From contig CAJUNB010000004.1 of NCBI GenBank assembly GCA_910587635.1, positions 1-43,868 of the forward strand: 43,868 bases of DNA, in the 5' to 3' direction. Made by a program: the position numbers and the translations under genes. The stretch's first letter is position 1; every line of letters starts with the position of its first letter. Shown here piece after piece: positions 25,436-33,011 of the stretch. Source of the stretch: an uncultured Lachnospiraceae bacterium (GTDB lineage: Bacteria > Bacillota > Clostridia > Lachnospirales > Lachnospiraceae). The notes under the pieces are model-generated. The model saw only the letters and a list, made by a program, of their open reading frames with translations. It was not told the DNA's origin and did not search any database.

Positions 25436-26940
25436 GGCAGGAAGTATTGCGGATGGAACAGGTCACATATGTGGAGAAAGGGATTACCCGGCTGGAGAAT
25501 TTCAGTATGCAGATTTACGAGGGGGAGATCATGGGGTTTATGCCGGCCAGCGGCCATGGTCTGTCGGCGTTTTTAAAGCTTCTTCTTGTAAATCATCCGC
25601 TGCATGACGGCTTTATTTATTATCGGGAAGAGCTGGTGAATTCCTGGCGGGAATCCAGAAAGGACAATAACAGAATCAGCATTGTCTATGATAAAAGCTG
25701 TCTTGTGGAAGGGATGACAGTGGCGGAAAATATTTTTGTACTTCGGCAGGGGTTTCGGCAGAGGATTATCCGGCGTTCTCTTCTTCGAAAACAGCTGGAA
25801 CCGTTTCTGGAGGAGATCGGTATGGATATTTCACCGGATTCCTACGTGGAGAAACTGTCCTATTTTGAAAGAGTGGTGGTGGAAATACTGCGGGCTGTCA
25901 TCCTTGGTCACAGACTGATCGTATTGAATGAGATCGGGACGAGGATCAGCGAAACAGAGTCGAAAAAACTGTATCTGATTTTGAGAAAGTATGCCTCTCA
26001 GGGAATAGCGTTTCTTTATATTACCCTGCATTTCGAGGAGGCACTGCAGATCTGCGACAGAATGGTACTGGTCTCCTATGGCAGAGTTCAGAAGGTGATA
26101 CAAAAGCAGGAGATGGTATTGGATATCCTGCTGGAATATCCTGAGGAGTTCAATGACCTGGTACGGGGCCATATGGAGAAACAGAAAGAAGGAAAGATCG
26201 ATACCAGGAAAGATATCGTACTGGAACTGAAAAATATTACCTGTGAAGCGCTGCAGAATATCAGTATCAAAATAGGCAGGGGAGAGTGTCTGGTAGTTCA
26301 GAGCCTGGATTCCATCGTCTATCAGAGTCTGACCGGCCTTGCTACAGGGGAGCTGCTGCCGGAGCGGGGGGATATCCTGCTGGAGGGCAGAGAAATCAGT
26401 ATGGGAAATAACCGGGATGTAGCGGTGATACGGGAGCAGCCAAACGAAAGTATGATTTTTCAGGGAATGAGTTATATTGACAATCTGTGTATCGGACTTT
26501 TCCGCCGCCTGTCAAACTCCTGGCAGGACGATAAGGTCCGCAAAAGCATTCAGCTGGAATATGGTCCCATATTGGGACAGGAAGTGTTTTACAGCCAGGT
26601 GGAAGATCTGACAGAACAGCAGAAATATGCACTTGTCTATACGAGAATACTACTGCAGAAGCCGAAAGTGGTATTTTGTATACAGCCTTTTAAGGGGGCG
26701 GATATTTCACACAGGATGTTTATCTGGAAAATGTTGGAAATGCTTCTGGAAAAGGGCATTGCTGTTGTCATACTGGCAATCAATCTTGCAGATTCCATGT
26801 CCTGTGCGGACCGACTGCTGCGTATCGACAGCAAAGGATTGATGATAGAAATGTCCAGAAAAGAGTTTCCGATGCTCATCGGAACAGTGCCATGGGTGCA
26901 TCTGTATCAGAAAAAGGAGAAAATGGAAAATAATACATGA
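25432..26940 (+). CDS. Degenerate double ABC ATPase homolog, probable signalling pseudo-ATPase
   Basis: This 502-residue protein aligns along its whole length with RbsA/MglA-type double ATPases, yet nearly every nucleotide motif is lost. In cassette 1, Walker A reads GFMPASGHGLS (Lys replaced by Leu44), the signature is LSYFE (142), Walker B is LIVLNEI (Asp to Asn166), and the switch His is lost (YITLHF). In cassette 2, Walker A is gone (VVQSLDSIVYQ), the signature is DLTEQQK, and Walker B is VVFCIQPFKGADI. The frame is open, codon use looks normal, and translation is coupled by ATGA to the kinase. It is therefore a kept protein, not a decaying gene. I infer a role as an adaptor linking kinase and transporter. 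Confidence 0.85.
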   Translation: MRQEVLRMEQVTYVEKGITRLENFSMQIYEGEIMGFMPASGHGLSAFLKLLLVNHPLHDGFIYYREELVNSWRESRKDNNRISIVYDKSCLVEGMTVAENIFVLRQGFRQRIIRRSLLRKQLEPFLEEIGMDISPDSYVEKLSYFERVVVEILRAVILGHRLIVLNEIGTRISETESKKLYLILRKYASQGIAFLYITLHFEEALQICDRMVLVSYGRVQKVIQKQEMVLDILLEYPEEFNDLVRGHMEKQKEGKIDTRKDIVLELKNITCEALQNISIKIGRGECLVVQSLDSIVYQSLTGLATGELLPERGDILLEGREISMGNNRDVAVIREQPNESMIFQGMSYIDNLCIGLFRRLSNSWQDDKVRKSIQLEYGPILGQEVFYSQVEDLTEQQKYALVYTRILLQKPKVVFCIQPFKGADISHRMFIWKMLEMLLEKGIAVVILAINLADSMSCADRLLRIDSKGLMIEMSRKEFPMLIGTVPWVHLYQKKEKMENNT

Positions 26941-27007
26941 TGGAAGGAAAAGCATTGTATTTGAAAGTTTGCATAGACTAAATTAATCAAAATATTCAGG
27001 AGGTACT

Positions 27008-28351
27008 ATGCAAACATTTAATCCGTTCCATGAAAAGCCAATTCCGGTGGAGAAGTGGTTTATGAACTGGGATACGATGTATCCCTGTCCTTATAACAAA
27101 GAAACTGTCAATCCCTATACAAAGTGCCGTATTGTTCTGATGAACGGTACGGAGTTCGAGGCCCAGTGGTTTTCGAGGAATTTTTCCAGGCATTGTAACA
27201 ACAATGAGATCCGCCGGGAACTGGCTCTTGTACGGAGGAGTGAGCAACAGCAGCAGAAGCGTATCAGCTGTTTAAAGCCGAAAAACGAAACGATCCTGGA
27301 GCATACGATCACTTATGAACAGTTGGCAGTAGATCTGACAGCGGTACTTGCAAAGCAGGAATGTGACTGCAATGTAAAAAATGCGCTGAATTTCGCGTTG
27401 CTGGAAGATTTTGACCATCTGTACCGGTATTCCAATCTACTGGACTATGAGTATGGAATCTGCCCGGAAAAGCTGGTGGGAGGTTATACGGAGATCATGC
27501 CCGCCCGTCCTACCATATCGGAGCACAGATATCCGAAGGACAGTATATTCCATCATATTCACAATCAGGAAGCGACTGTTCAGACGATGTTGAATGTCAA
27601 TATCATTACGGCAGCAGAACAGCAGACGATGAACTATTATATGAATGTGGCACCCCTCTATGAGAAGTCAGATCTGGGCAGGAGACTGTATCAGGAAATC
27701 GGCATGATCGAAGAAGAGCATGTGAGCCAGTATGAAAGTCTGAAAGATACAAATGCTACCTGGCTGGAAGATCTGCTGATGCATGAATATACAGAGTGCT
27801 ATCTGTATTATTCCTGTATGATGACAGAATGTGACCCGGCTGTACGCTGCATATGGGAACAGTGTCTCGTTCAGGAGATTGCTCATCTGCACAAAGCGAA
27901 AGATCTGCTTTGGGAATATGAAAATAAAGAATGGATGCAAGTTATCCCTTGCGGAGATTTCCCGGAGATAATCGCACTGCGTTCCAATGTGGATTATGTA
28001 CGTGAAATCATTCGAACTACTACAGGAAATACCCAGAAGGAAGAGTATGTGGTGCCTTTGATGCAGCTTCCGCCGGACGATAAATTCTACTGGTATCAGG
28101 ATGTTGTGAACTGCAATGTGAACAGCGTGGCAAGTCATAATGTCATCTGTCAGCGCATCGGGGCAAGAGGCTGCGATTACCGTTATGAGATTGCTCCCAA
28201 TCCTCTCTGCGAACTGCGGGATCGGAAATGTGACAATACCCAGATGGCAAGGGAACCTCAGGCTACCCCTGTATCCGCTCAGGTGTGCGGCACGAGCCGG
28301 GGAGACTGTAAATGTGGGATGAATACGGAACGTGGACCGATCACGTATTAA
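27008..28351 (+). CDS. Cysteine-rich ferritin-like protein of unknown function
   Basis: The 447-residue protein has a helical central part with spaced metal-ligand-like motifs: LLEDFDHLYRYS (about residue 131), IEEEHVSQYES (about 235), LLMHEYTECYLYY (about 255) and CLVQEIAHLHKAKD (about 287). Two ExxH-type repeats and the paired Glu fit a di-iron or di-manganese ferritin-like bundle. The N-terminus (MNWDTMYPCPY) and the C-terminal 70 residues are Cys-rich, ending with CGTSRGDCKCGMN. There is no signal peptide. ATG 27008 follows AGGAGG. It lies 67 bases after the pseudo-ATPase and may share its transcript or have its own promoter. The ferritin-like call is by motif spacing only. Confidence 0.6.
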   Translation: MQTFNPFHEKPIPVEKWFMNWDTMYPCPYNKETVNPYTKCRIVLMNGTEFEAQWFSRNFSRHCNNNEIRRELALVRRSEQQQQKRISCLKPKNETILEHTITYEQLAVDLTAVLAKQECDCNVKNALNFALLEDFDHLYRYSNLLDYEYGICPEKLVGGYTEIMPARPTISEHRYPKDSIFHHIHNQEATVQTMLNVNIITAAEQQTMNYYMNVAPLYEKSDLGRRLYQEIGMIEEEHVSQYESLKDTNATWLEDLLMHEYTECYLYYSCMMTECDPAVRCIWEQCLVQEIAHLHKAKDLLWEYENKEWMQVIPCGDFPEIIALRSNVDYVREIIRTTTGNTQKEEYVVPLMQLPPDDKFYWYQDVVNCNVNSVASHNVICQRIGARGCDYRYEIAPNPLCELRDRKCDNTQMAREPQATPVSAQVCGTSRGDCKCGMNTERGPITY

Positions 28352-28421
28352 TTGTTCTGTAAATTTAGCTGACAAAATATAATAGTTACCAGGTAAGTCG
28401 GAACTTGAATGGTACAAAATG

Positions 28422-28464
28422 ACGGACTGGATTCTATTAAAAAATAGAATCCAGTCCGTTTTTT
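28422..28464. terminator. Strong terminator with a 17-bp perfect stem
   Basis: ACGGACTGGATTCTATT and its exact complement flank a four-base loop; TTTTT follows. It closes the ferritin-like gene. Confidence 0.95.
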
Positions 28465-28570
28465 GCGATATACATTTTTACGATCGATCTGAAATAATCT
28501 GCCGTATTCGCGACTTACCAGTCAATACTCTGAATTTTCCAGAGAAATGTTATAATATTTATTCCTGCGC

Positions 28571-29020
28571 TTATTTCGTGTCAGCCGCTTTTTCCGCAAA
28601 CTCTGTCGTTACCAATTCTTCATAGGCAACACGACTGGAAAGTTCACCGGACTCTTCCAGAATATTTTGCAGAAGAGCAAAGGCATCTTCATGGAAAACG
28701 AGGTCTTTTGCCCAGGTATCCTGTTCGGCATAGCGGGTTACGATAGTGGTGATTGTCTCCAGATCGGTTTCTTCAAACTGAGGCTGGATGACTTTGGCGA
28801 TTTCTTCCGGGCTGTGGCTGTTGACATAGTCCATTCCTTTTTGCAGTGCGTTGGTAAATGACTGGATGATTTCAGGATTTTCTTTCAGATAAGAACTTTT
28901 GGCACTGAAGGCGGTGTAAGGTACATAGCCGGAATCGGTACCGAGAGAAGCGACAACATAGCCATCCCCTTTCGCTTCGAGAGAGGTGGCATGTGGCTCA
29001 AATTCAACAGTGAGAGTTTT
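28571..29020 (-). pseudogene. 3' part of an NMT1/SsuA-type ABC substrate-binding protein gene
   Basis: The 149 codons from 29020 down to the stop at 28571 encode the C-terminal half of a nitrate/sulfonate/thiamine-precursor type binding protein. The sequence runs LTVEFEPHATSLEAKGDGY, then VPYTAFSAKSSYLKENPEII, then SFTNALQKGMDYVNSHSPE. There is no start codon and no N-terminal lobe. The frame is cut exactly where the serine recombinase gene ends and stays in the same phase as that gene. The missing 5' half should lie beyond the right end of the inserted element, outside this window. It may be restored when the element excises. Confidence 0.88.
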
Positions 29021-29023
29021 TTA
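29005..29023. other. Probable element-chromosome junction (att side)
   Basis: The binding-protein frame runs up to the TAA stop of the recombinase (29021-29023) across a run of six A. The crossover must lie within or close to this stretch. The exact core cannot be set without the other end or an uninterrupted strain. Confidence 0.6.
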
Positions 29024-30409
29024 CTGCGCCAAATTTTTCAAAAATGAAAACCCGCAAATACGGCGTGTCTCTTGATCGATTTCGATGCTGCTTATGATAC
29101 TTTTCCAGAATGTCTGTCGGTGGGCTTTGTCAAGCTGTAAGTATAGCTCCCGCCAGCTGCCGCGAAAGGTTTTTATGGGGATGGAGTAGGACTCCATAGA
29201 GGTACAGTTTTCTGGATCCTGATATTTGACGAGTCTGGCATCCAGAATTTCACACTGTCTGTCGTAATACTGTTCCGTAATCCTTCCTTTTTGAAAGAGG
29301 AGATTCAGCCGCTCCAGTTCCCGGCGGGCTGCTTCCCGGGCTGCTCCTGCTTCTGACTCTGTCCTGCTATGGGGACGTCTGCTTTTTAATGCGATCTCTG
29401 CAATTTCCTGTTCCAGGTTTTCCCGTATATGAGATATCATATATTCTTCTACGATATGCTCGGTGAGATGGGCGCAGCTGTGGCGTCTGAGTTTATTGCC
29501 GCACCGATATCTCACATAGATACTTTCTTCGCCATTCATCAGTTTCTGCCTTTTTCGATATCCGGTATAGTTGTTGCCACACCAGGGACATTTGATGAGG
29601 GAACTGAACAGATATGGGTCATAGCCTTCACGCATCGTTTTGGAAACAGATATCTGCCGGATTTTATGGAACTGTTCCAGAGAAATATAGGGTTCGCAGT
29701 AGTGGAGATTGTCTTTGTCTTTTCCGGCGTAGGTCTCGTTTTTGAACAGTCGGTCAATTTTATTGGCGGTGGGGGCGGACTCTCCATATTTGTGCTGAAT
29801 ATACTGAATCGTGGAGCGGATGGAATAGCAGGAGAGGTAGTGGGCATAGGCATCCTCGATGATGGGAGAGACGGCCATATCCTTTATCAGTCTGTTGTTT
29901 ACGACTTTGTACCCGTAGCAGGCGCATCGTCCGCTCGTCACTTCTCCGATGGAGCGCTTATAGTCCAGGACGGCCCGGATACGCTCGGATGTCCGGTCGC
30001 ATTCAGCCTGATTGACAGAGAGCATGATATTGATGACCATCTGCCCGTTGGCAGTGGAAGAGTCGTAGTTTTCATAGATTGTTTTCCAATGGCAATCGTG
30101 TGCCCGGAGGATTTCTTCGGTAATGTTGTAGTCTTTGATATTGCGAAACCATCGGTCCAGCTTCGTTACCAGAATCATGTCCAGCTTATCCCGTTTCACG
30201 TCTTCCAAAAGACGCAGCAGGCCTTTTCGGTATTTCATAGGCTTTCTGGCGGAAATTCCCTCATCGGCATAGTAATCTGTGATATGGTAGCCGTTTCTTT
30301 CTGCAAATTCTGTCAGGGCTTTTTTCTGTGCCGGAAGAGAAAGGCCGTTTAAATGCTGCTCTTCGGTGGATACGCGGATATAGATGGCAGCGCGTAAAGA
30401 TTTGTTCAT
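29021..30409 (-). CDS. Large serine recombinase (integrase)
   Basis: The 462-residue protein inserts and removes DNA between attachment sites. The resolvase domain starts RAAIYIRVSTEEQ with nucleophile Ser14, then YADEGISARK and LVTKLDRWFRN. A recombinase domain follows, then a zinc-ribbon-like part (IKCPWCGNNYTGYR and YRCGNKLRRHSCAH, about 280-330), a coiled segment (REAARRELERLN) and the C-terminal tail. ATG 30409 follows GGGGAGATGATACA; the frame is open 39 codons upstream but without homology-like sequence. It lies at the very edge of the element beside the interrupted gene, as expected of an integrase. No small directionality factor is recognised near it. Confidence 0.93.
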   Translation of the reverse strand: MNKSLRAAIYIRVSTEEQHLNGLSLPAQKKALTEFAERNGYHITDYYADEGISARKPMKYRKGLLRLLEDVKRDKLDMILVTKLDRWFRNIKDYNITEEILRAHDCHWKTIYENYDSSTANGQMVINIMLSVNQAECDRTSERIRAVLDYKRSIGEVTSGRCACYGYKVVNNRLIKDMAVSPIIEDAYAHYLSCYSIRSTIQYIQHKYGESAPTANKIDRLFKNETYAGKDKDNLHYCEPYISLEQFHKIRQISVSKTMREGYDPYLFSSLIKCPWCGNNYTGYRKRQKLMNGEESIYVRYRCGNKLRRHSCAHLTEHIVEEYMISHIRENLEQEIAEIALKSRRPHSRTESEAGAAREAARRELERLNLLFQKGRITEQYYDRQCEILDARLVKYQDPENCTSMESYSIPIKTFRGSWRELYLQLDKAHRQTFWKSIISSIEIDQETRRICGFSFLKNLAQ

Positions 30410-30447
30410 TGTATCATCTCCCCTATATGGTACTGTAATCTGGACAT

Positions 30448-30487
30448 AAAAATACCTGACATCCTGTCCGAAATGGGGGATGTCAGG
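30448..30487 (-). terminator. Terminator after the ImmA-like gene
   Basis: Read on the minus strand, CCTGACATC and GATGTCAGG pair over a 15-base loop, followed by TATTTTTA. It separates the repressor/protease unit from the integrase. Confidence 0.75.
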
Positions 30488-30512
30488 GGTAATATGTACT
30501 GATACAGTAAAA

Positions 30513-30974
30513 TCACAGGAGTTCAAACACTCCCAGGGAAGGCTCGAAATAAATTACATAGTTATCAATGGTGGTGCAGATGCCGTATTTATTTTTATAA
30601 TATTCCAGTGCTTCAGATAGAAACTCTTCTGTCACGTCCAGGTAATTGGCGGCATCATACAGAGAGCAGCATCCATGGCGATAGGCGTTAATGATTCCGT
30701 TTAATCCGATCAGTTTGTTGTAGGCCCATATTCTCGCCCGCAATTCCTGTTTCTGATTGCCGGTATCCGACTGGTCCAGTATGTTTCCTACAGTAGTGTG
30801 GTGGTGTCCCAGTTCTTCTGCAAGCACACAGACTTTCTGGGTCTCTTTTAAATTGCTTCTGATAAAGATTTTATTTCCCTTGATTCTGCCGTCATAGGCT
30901 TTTAACGGTTTTTCTTTGACAATGATATCGTGGTGTTCCACTTCTATGAGAAGATCGTTGTAATTCAATTTCAT
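30513..30974 (-). CDS. ImmA/IrrE-like metallopeptidase
   Basis: The 153-residue protein resembles the ImmA/IrrE family, whose members cut phage-type repressors when the cell signals DNA damage or crowding. The zinc motif reads AEELGHHHT (about residue 100), where the first His of the usual HExxH is Ala; several phage-encoded members show this. The middle carries a DQSDTGNQKQELRARIWAYNKLI segment typical of the family. ATG 30974 is chosen over GTG 30977. It follows the repressor gene by 33 bases, the usual ImmR-ImmA pair order. It probably releases the tail operon by cleaving that repressor. Confidence 0.85.
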   Translation of the reverse strand: MKLNYNDLLIEVEHHDIIVKEKPLKAYDGRIKGNKIFIRSNLKETQKVCVLAEELGHHHTTVGNILDQSDTGNQKQELRARIWAYNKLIGLNGIINAYRHGCCSLYDAANYLDVTEEFLSEALEYYKNKYGICTTIDNYVIYFEPSLGVFELL

Positions 30975-31007
30975 CACTCCATTTATTCATAGTTATACGG
31001 AATATTG

Positions 31008-31427
31008 TTATTCATTCAGGAGCTCTTCATCGCTCATTTTCATTTCTTCTGTGATATCGATATCGGTTCGTTCATGAGCGGCGTTGAGAAGCAGGTAATC
31101 TTCTGTATATTTGTTAAAATGTGTCAGTTCCTCTACACGCTTTTCGGCCTCATTTTTTCCAATTTCGTTAAGCATTTCATAATATTGGATGATTTTGGGC
31201 GTTTTTTCTATTCGGGGCGTTTGCTGTTCTTCCCAGCCCATCAGATAGCCGGGAGAACATTCCAGTACCTGAGCCATGTCCGTTATGACACTTCTTTTTA
31301 TATTTTCCACCCGCCCGTTTTCATACTTGGCAATTGCGGATTTTTGCAGCCCGATTTTACTGCCCAGTTCTTCCTGGGTATAACCCATCATAATCCTTCG
31401 TTCTTTAATTCTGTCAGCCATGCCCAT
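31008..31427 (-). CDS. Phage-type repressor (ImmR/CI-like, short)
   Basis: The 139-residue protein has an N-terminal HTH_3 domain (RIKERRIMMGYTQEELGSKI, then GLQKSAIAKYENGR). No LexA/S24 self-cleavage domain follows, only an acidic tail. ATG 31427 follows AAGGAGAGATCACT; the upstream frame is promoter DNA. The short length plus the ImmA partner indicates control by proteolysis, as in ICEBs1, not by RecA-driven self-cleavage. It should bind the three TGTCTT-N3-AAGACA sites in the divergent control region, shutting the rightward promoter and tuning its own. Confidence 0.9.
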   Translation of the reverse strand: MGMADRIKERRIMMGYTQEELGSKIGLQKSAIAKYENGRVENIKRSVITDMAQVLECSPGYLMGWEEQQTPRIEKTPKIIQYYEMLNEIGKNEAEKRVEELTHFNKYTEDYLLLNAAHERTDIDITEEMKMSDEELLNE

Positions 31428-31445
31428 AGTGATCTCTCCTTTTGG

Positions 31446-31451
31446 TGTCTT
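31446..31451. promoter_or_regulatory. Possible operator half-site in the repressor leader
   Basis: TGTCTT stands 19 bases before the repressor start codon with no good second half. Confidence 0.3.
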
Positions 31452-31452
31452 A

Positions 31453-31481
31453 ATTTTACCATATTTGAAAATAATATGCAA
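31453..31481 (-). promoter_or_regulatory. Predicted repressor promoter
   Basis: On the minus strand TTGCAT (31481-31476) and TAAAAT (31458-31453) are 17 bases apart. The operator at 31498 lies just upstream of it. Confidence 0.6.
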
Positions 31482-31497
31482 GAAAATCAGAAAAAAG

Positions 31498-31512
31498 TGT
31501 CTTAAAAAGACA
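31498..31512. promoter_or_regulatory. Repressor operator O1
   Basis: TGTCTT-AAA-AAGACA is a perfect palindrome of 6-bp halves, between the two divergent promoters. Confidence 0.8.
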
Positions 31513-31520
31513 AGAATAAA

Positions 31521-31549
31521 TTGACACTGCAATATAACAGTGGTACTAT
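31521..31549 (+). promoter_or_regulatory. Predicted rightward promoter of the element
   Basis: TTGACA (31521-31526) and TACTAT (31544-31549) are 17 bases apart. The -35 box is a perfect consensus match. O1 lies upstream and O2 overlaps the expected transcription start. Confidence 0.8.
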
Positions 31550-31554
31550 AGAAG

Positions 31555-31569
31555 TATCTTAAAAAGACA
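31555..31569. promoter_or_regulatory. Repressor operator O2
   Basis: TATCTT-AAA-AAGACA differs from O1 by one base. It begins six bases after the -10 box, so bound repressor would block transcription. Confidence 0.8.
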
Positions 31570-31635
31570 CATATATTCCTTTTTCAGATATTTTCCAAGT
31601 TCTATACTAAAGTAATTATTTTTTTGCTTATATTG

Positions 31636-31650
31636 TGTCTTTTCAAGACA
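31636..31650. promoter_or_regulatory. Repressor operator O3
   Basis: TGTCTT-TTC-AAGACA is the third copy, with perfect halves and a different spacer. It is 81 bases from O2, within the leader of the first rightward gene. Confidence 0.75.
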
Positions 31651-31713
31651 TCTTTGGAATGCGTACAAACTGTCAAAGCATATGATTACCTAAAAAGCAA
31701 GAGGCATTCTGCT

Positions 31714-31875
31714 ATGAAGAAAAAATTTGATATGGAAGTGACAGAAAAGAGAGCGGCGTATATGAAAAAGCTGTTGATAGAGCTGTATGCACACCAGATC
31801 GATGCGGAGATTCAAAACATTACAATCAAACCGGAAAGGAAAGAAGAGGCAGTGTGGACTGGTGAGAGCCGGTAG
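31714..31875 (+). CDS. Small early protein of unknown function
   Basis: A 53-residue charged protein (MKKKFDMEVTEKRAAYMKKL onward, ending AVWTGESR) is the first gene read from the rightward promoter. The frame opens earlier at 31624, but that part covers operator O3 and is unlikely to be translated. AGAGG lies ten bases before ATG 31714, a modest site. I recognise no domain. Helical, basic and acidic patches would fit a small regulatory or DNA-associated phage protein. Confidence 0.5.
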   Translation: MKKKFDMEVTEKRAAYMKKLLIELYAHQIDAEIQNITIKPERKEEAVWTGESR

Positions 31876-31987
31876 AAAGGAGAGCTGACATAGGGAAAGT
31901 GTGAGAAATCAGTAAACGAAGCGGACAAGCAGGACAGAGGGAACTATGAAAATATCGAATTAAACCATTCAGGAAGGAGAAAAAGAT

Positions 31988-32404
31988 ATGTTAGAGAGAG
32001 ACAGTTGGAGAATTTTAGAAATTATAATACGCAGGTATCCTGACAAGAAAAAAGAATATGAGGAGTACGTATCAGATGTGATGGGAGCGTCGCCCAGAGA
32101 GGGAATCCCATGCTGTTATCGGGAAGATTATACAAAACCCCAGTCCGTCACAGAAGCAAAAGCAATGAAGTTAAACAGCACCTATGCCCAGCGGCTGAAA
32201 AATCAGATAGAGGCTGTGGAATTTGTGTATAACAGTCTGAACGAAGCGGAACAGAAGCTGATGCGTGAGAGATTCTGGAGAGACAGAAAACGTAATATTC
32301 CCTATTTGAAAATCCATGATGTCAGCTACAGTGAAAGACAGATGCGGAGAATCGTGTACCGGATTATCGTACAGGTAGGAAAGTATCTGGGGGAAATCCG
32401 GTAG
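31988..32404 (+). CDS. RinA/ArpU-like phage late regulator
   Basis: The 138-residue protein resembles phage transcription activators of the RinA/ArpU type. Its C-terminal half contains VEFVYNSLNEAEQKLMRERFW, then a sigma-region-4-like helix-turn-helix (YSERQMRRIVYRIIVQVGKYL). The N-terminal part (RRYPDKKKEYEEYVSDV) is also common in such proteins. ATG 31988 follows AAGGAGAAAAAG. It is the last gene before a terminator and the tail operon, so it probably switches on that operon. The region 31876-31987 holds no gene. Confidence 0.75.
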   Translation: MLERDSWRILEIIIRRYPDKKKEYEEYVSDVMGASPREGIPCCYREDYTKPQSVTEAKAMKLNSTYAQRLKNQIEAVEFVYNSLNEAEQKLMRERFWRDRKRNIPYLKIHDVSYSERQMRRIVYRIIVQVGKYLGEIR

Positions 32405-32464
32405 AGAGGAAAGATGGCCGGATTTTTTATGGCAAGTGTGATAATATGAGATCATGAAATATTG

Positions 32465-32494
32465 AAAAAGCACTGGTTGGGGCCGGTGCTTTTT
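32465..32494 (+). terminator. Terminator between early and tail genes
   Basis: AAAAAGCAC and GTGCTTTTT form the stem with TGG/CCG inside; TATATTTT follows. It should stop early transcripts before the tail operon. Confidence 0.8.
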
Positions 32495-32513
32495 ATATTT
32501 TCACAGAAGGCGG

Positions 32514-32544
32514 CCTGCAGTTTTCGACAGCAGAAACTTGCAGG
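32514..32544 (+). promoter_or_regulatory. Inverted repeat in the tail operon leader
   Basis: CCTGCAGTTT and AAACTTGCAGG form an imperfect inverted repeat with one bulge. It lies between the terminator and the first tail gene, where a late activator site would be expected. No clear promoter boxes are visible. Confidence 0.4.
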
Positions 32545-32575
32545 GTCACAACGGCAGAAGGGAGGTGAGCAGGGA

Positions 32576-33007
32576 GTGATCAATGCCATCATAAAAGGGA
32601 TTACAGATTCTTTGCAGAAGGAATTTGAAAATGCCTGTGAGATTGTCACAGAAGAGAGGGGAGCGGATCTGGGAAGGCCGTGCTTTCATGTCTCCTGTCT
32701 GGGCAGTACGGAAGCGTTGTTCCGGGGAAAGAGATATTTCAGGAAAAATCAGTTCTGTATTCAGTATTTTCCAACAGAAGGCGAGGGAAAAAAGGAAGAA
32801 TGCAATGAGATTGCCGACAGGCTTTTTTCCTGTCTGGAACAGATAACTGCGGTGGAAGAACTGGTGAGAGGAACAGATATGAAATATGAGGCGGTAAATG
32901 ACAGTGTCTGTTTTTATGTCAACTACGATATGTTCCTTTATAAGGGATGTGATACTCTTCCGCGCATGGAGGAACTGACAGAAAAAATTTCCGCAAAAGG
33001 GAGGTGA
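32576..33007 (+). CDS. Phage tail terminator-like protein
   Basis: The 143-residue protein begins VINAIIKGITDSLQKEF and resembles the DUF6838-type tail terminator family of Firmicute contractile tails, which caps the growing tube and sheath. It has an FHVSCLG strand, a hydrophilic middle and ends near MEELTEKISAKGR. Translation should start with GTG 32576, about ten bases after GGAGGTGA; the longer frame from 32462 covers the terminator and lacks a ribosome binding site. It is the first gene of the tail operon. In a complete phage, head-tail connector genes would stand just before it; none are present. Confidence 0.75.
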   Translation: MINAIIKGITDSLQKEFENACEIVTEERGADLGRPCFHVSCLGSTEALFRGKRYFRKNQFCIQYFPTEGEGKKEECNEIADRLFSCLEQITAVEELVRGTDMKYEAVNDSVCFYVNYDMFLYKGCDTLPRMEELTEKISAKGR

Positions 33008-33011
33008 GAAG

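Noticed and set aside
29429..30352. Open frame of 307 codons on the plus strand opposite the serine recombinase
   Set aside because: It is the antisense of a clear recombinase gene and shows no family motif.
29021..30409. The serine recombinase as the fibre invertase
   Set aside because: It is of the large integrase type, lies at the element edge beside an interrupted gene and is 13 kb from the inversion segment. Integration is the simpler role, though inversion activity cannot be excluded.
32462..32575. Upstream extension of the tail terminator gene
   Set aside because: The extension begins inside the terminator hairpin and lacks a ribosome binding site; GTG 32576 has GGAGGTGA before it.
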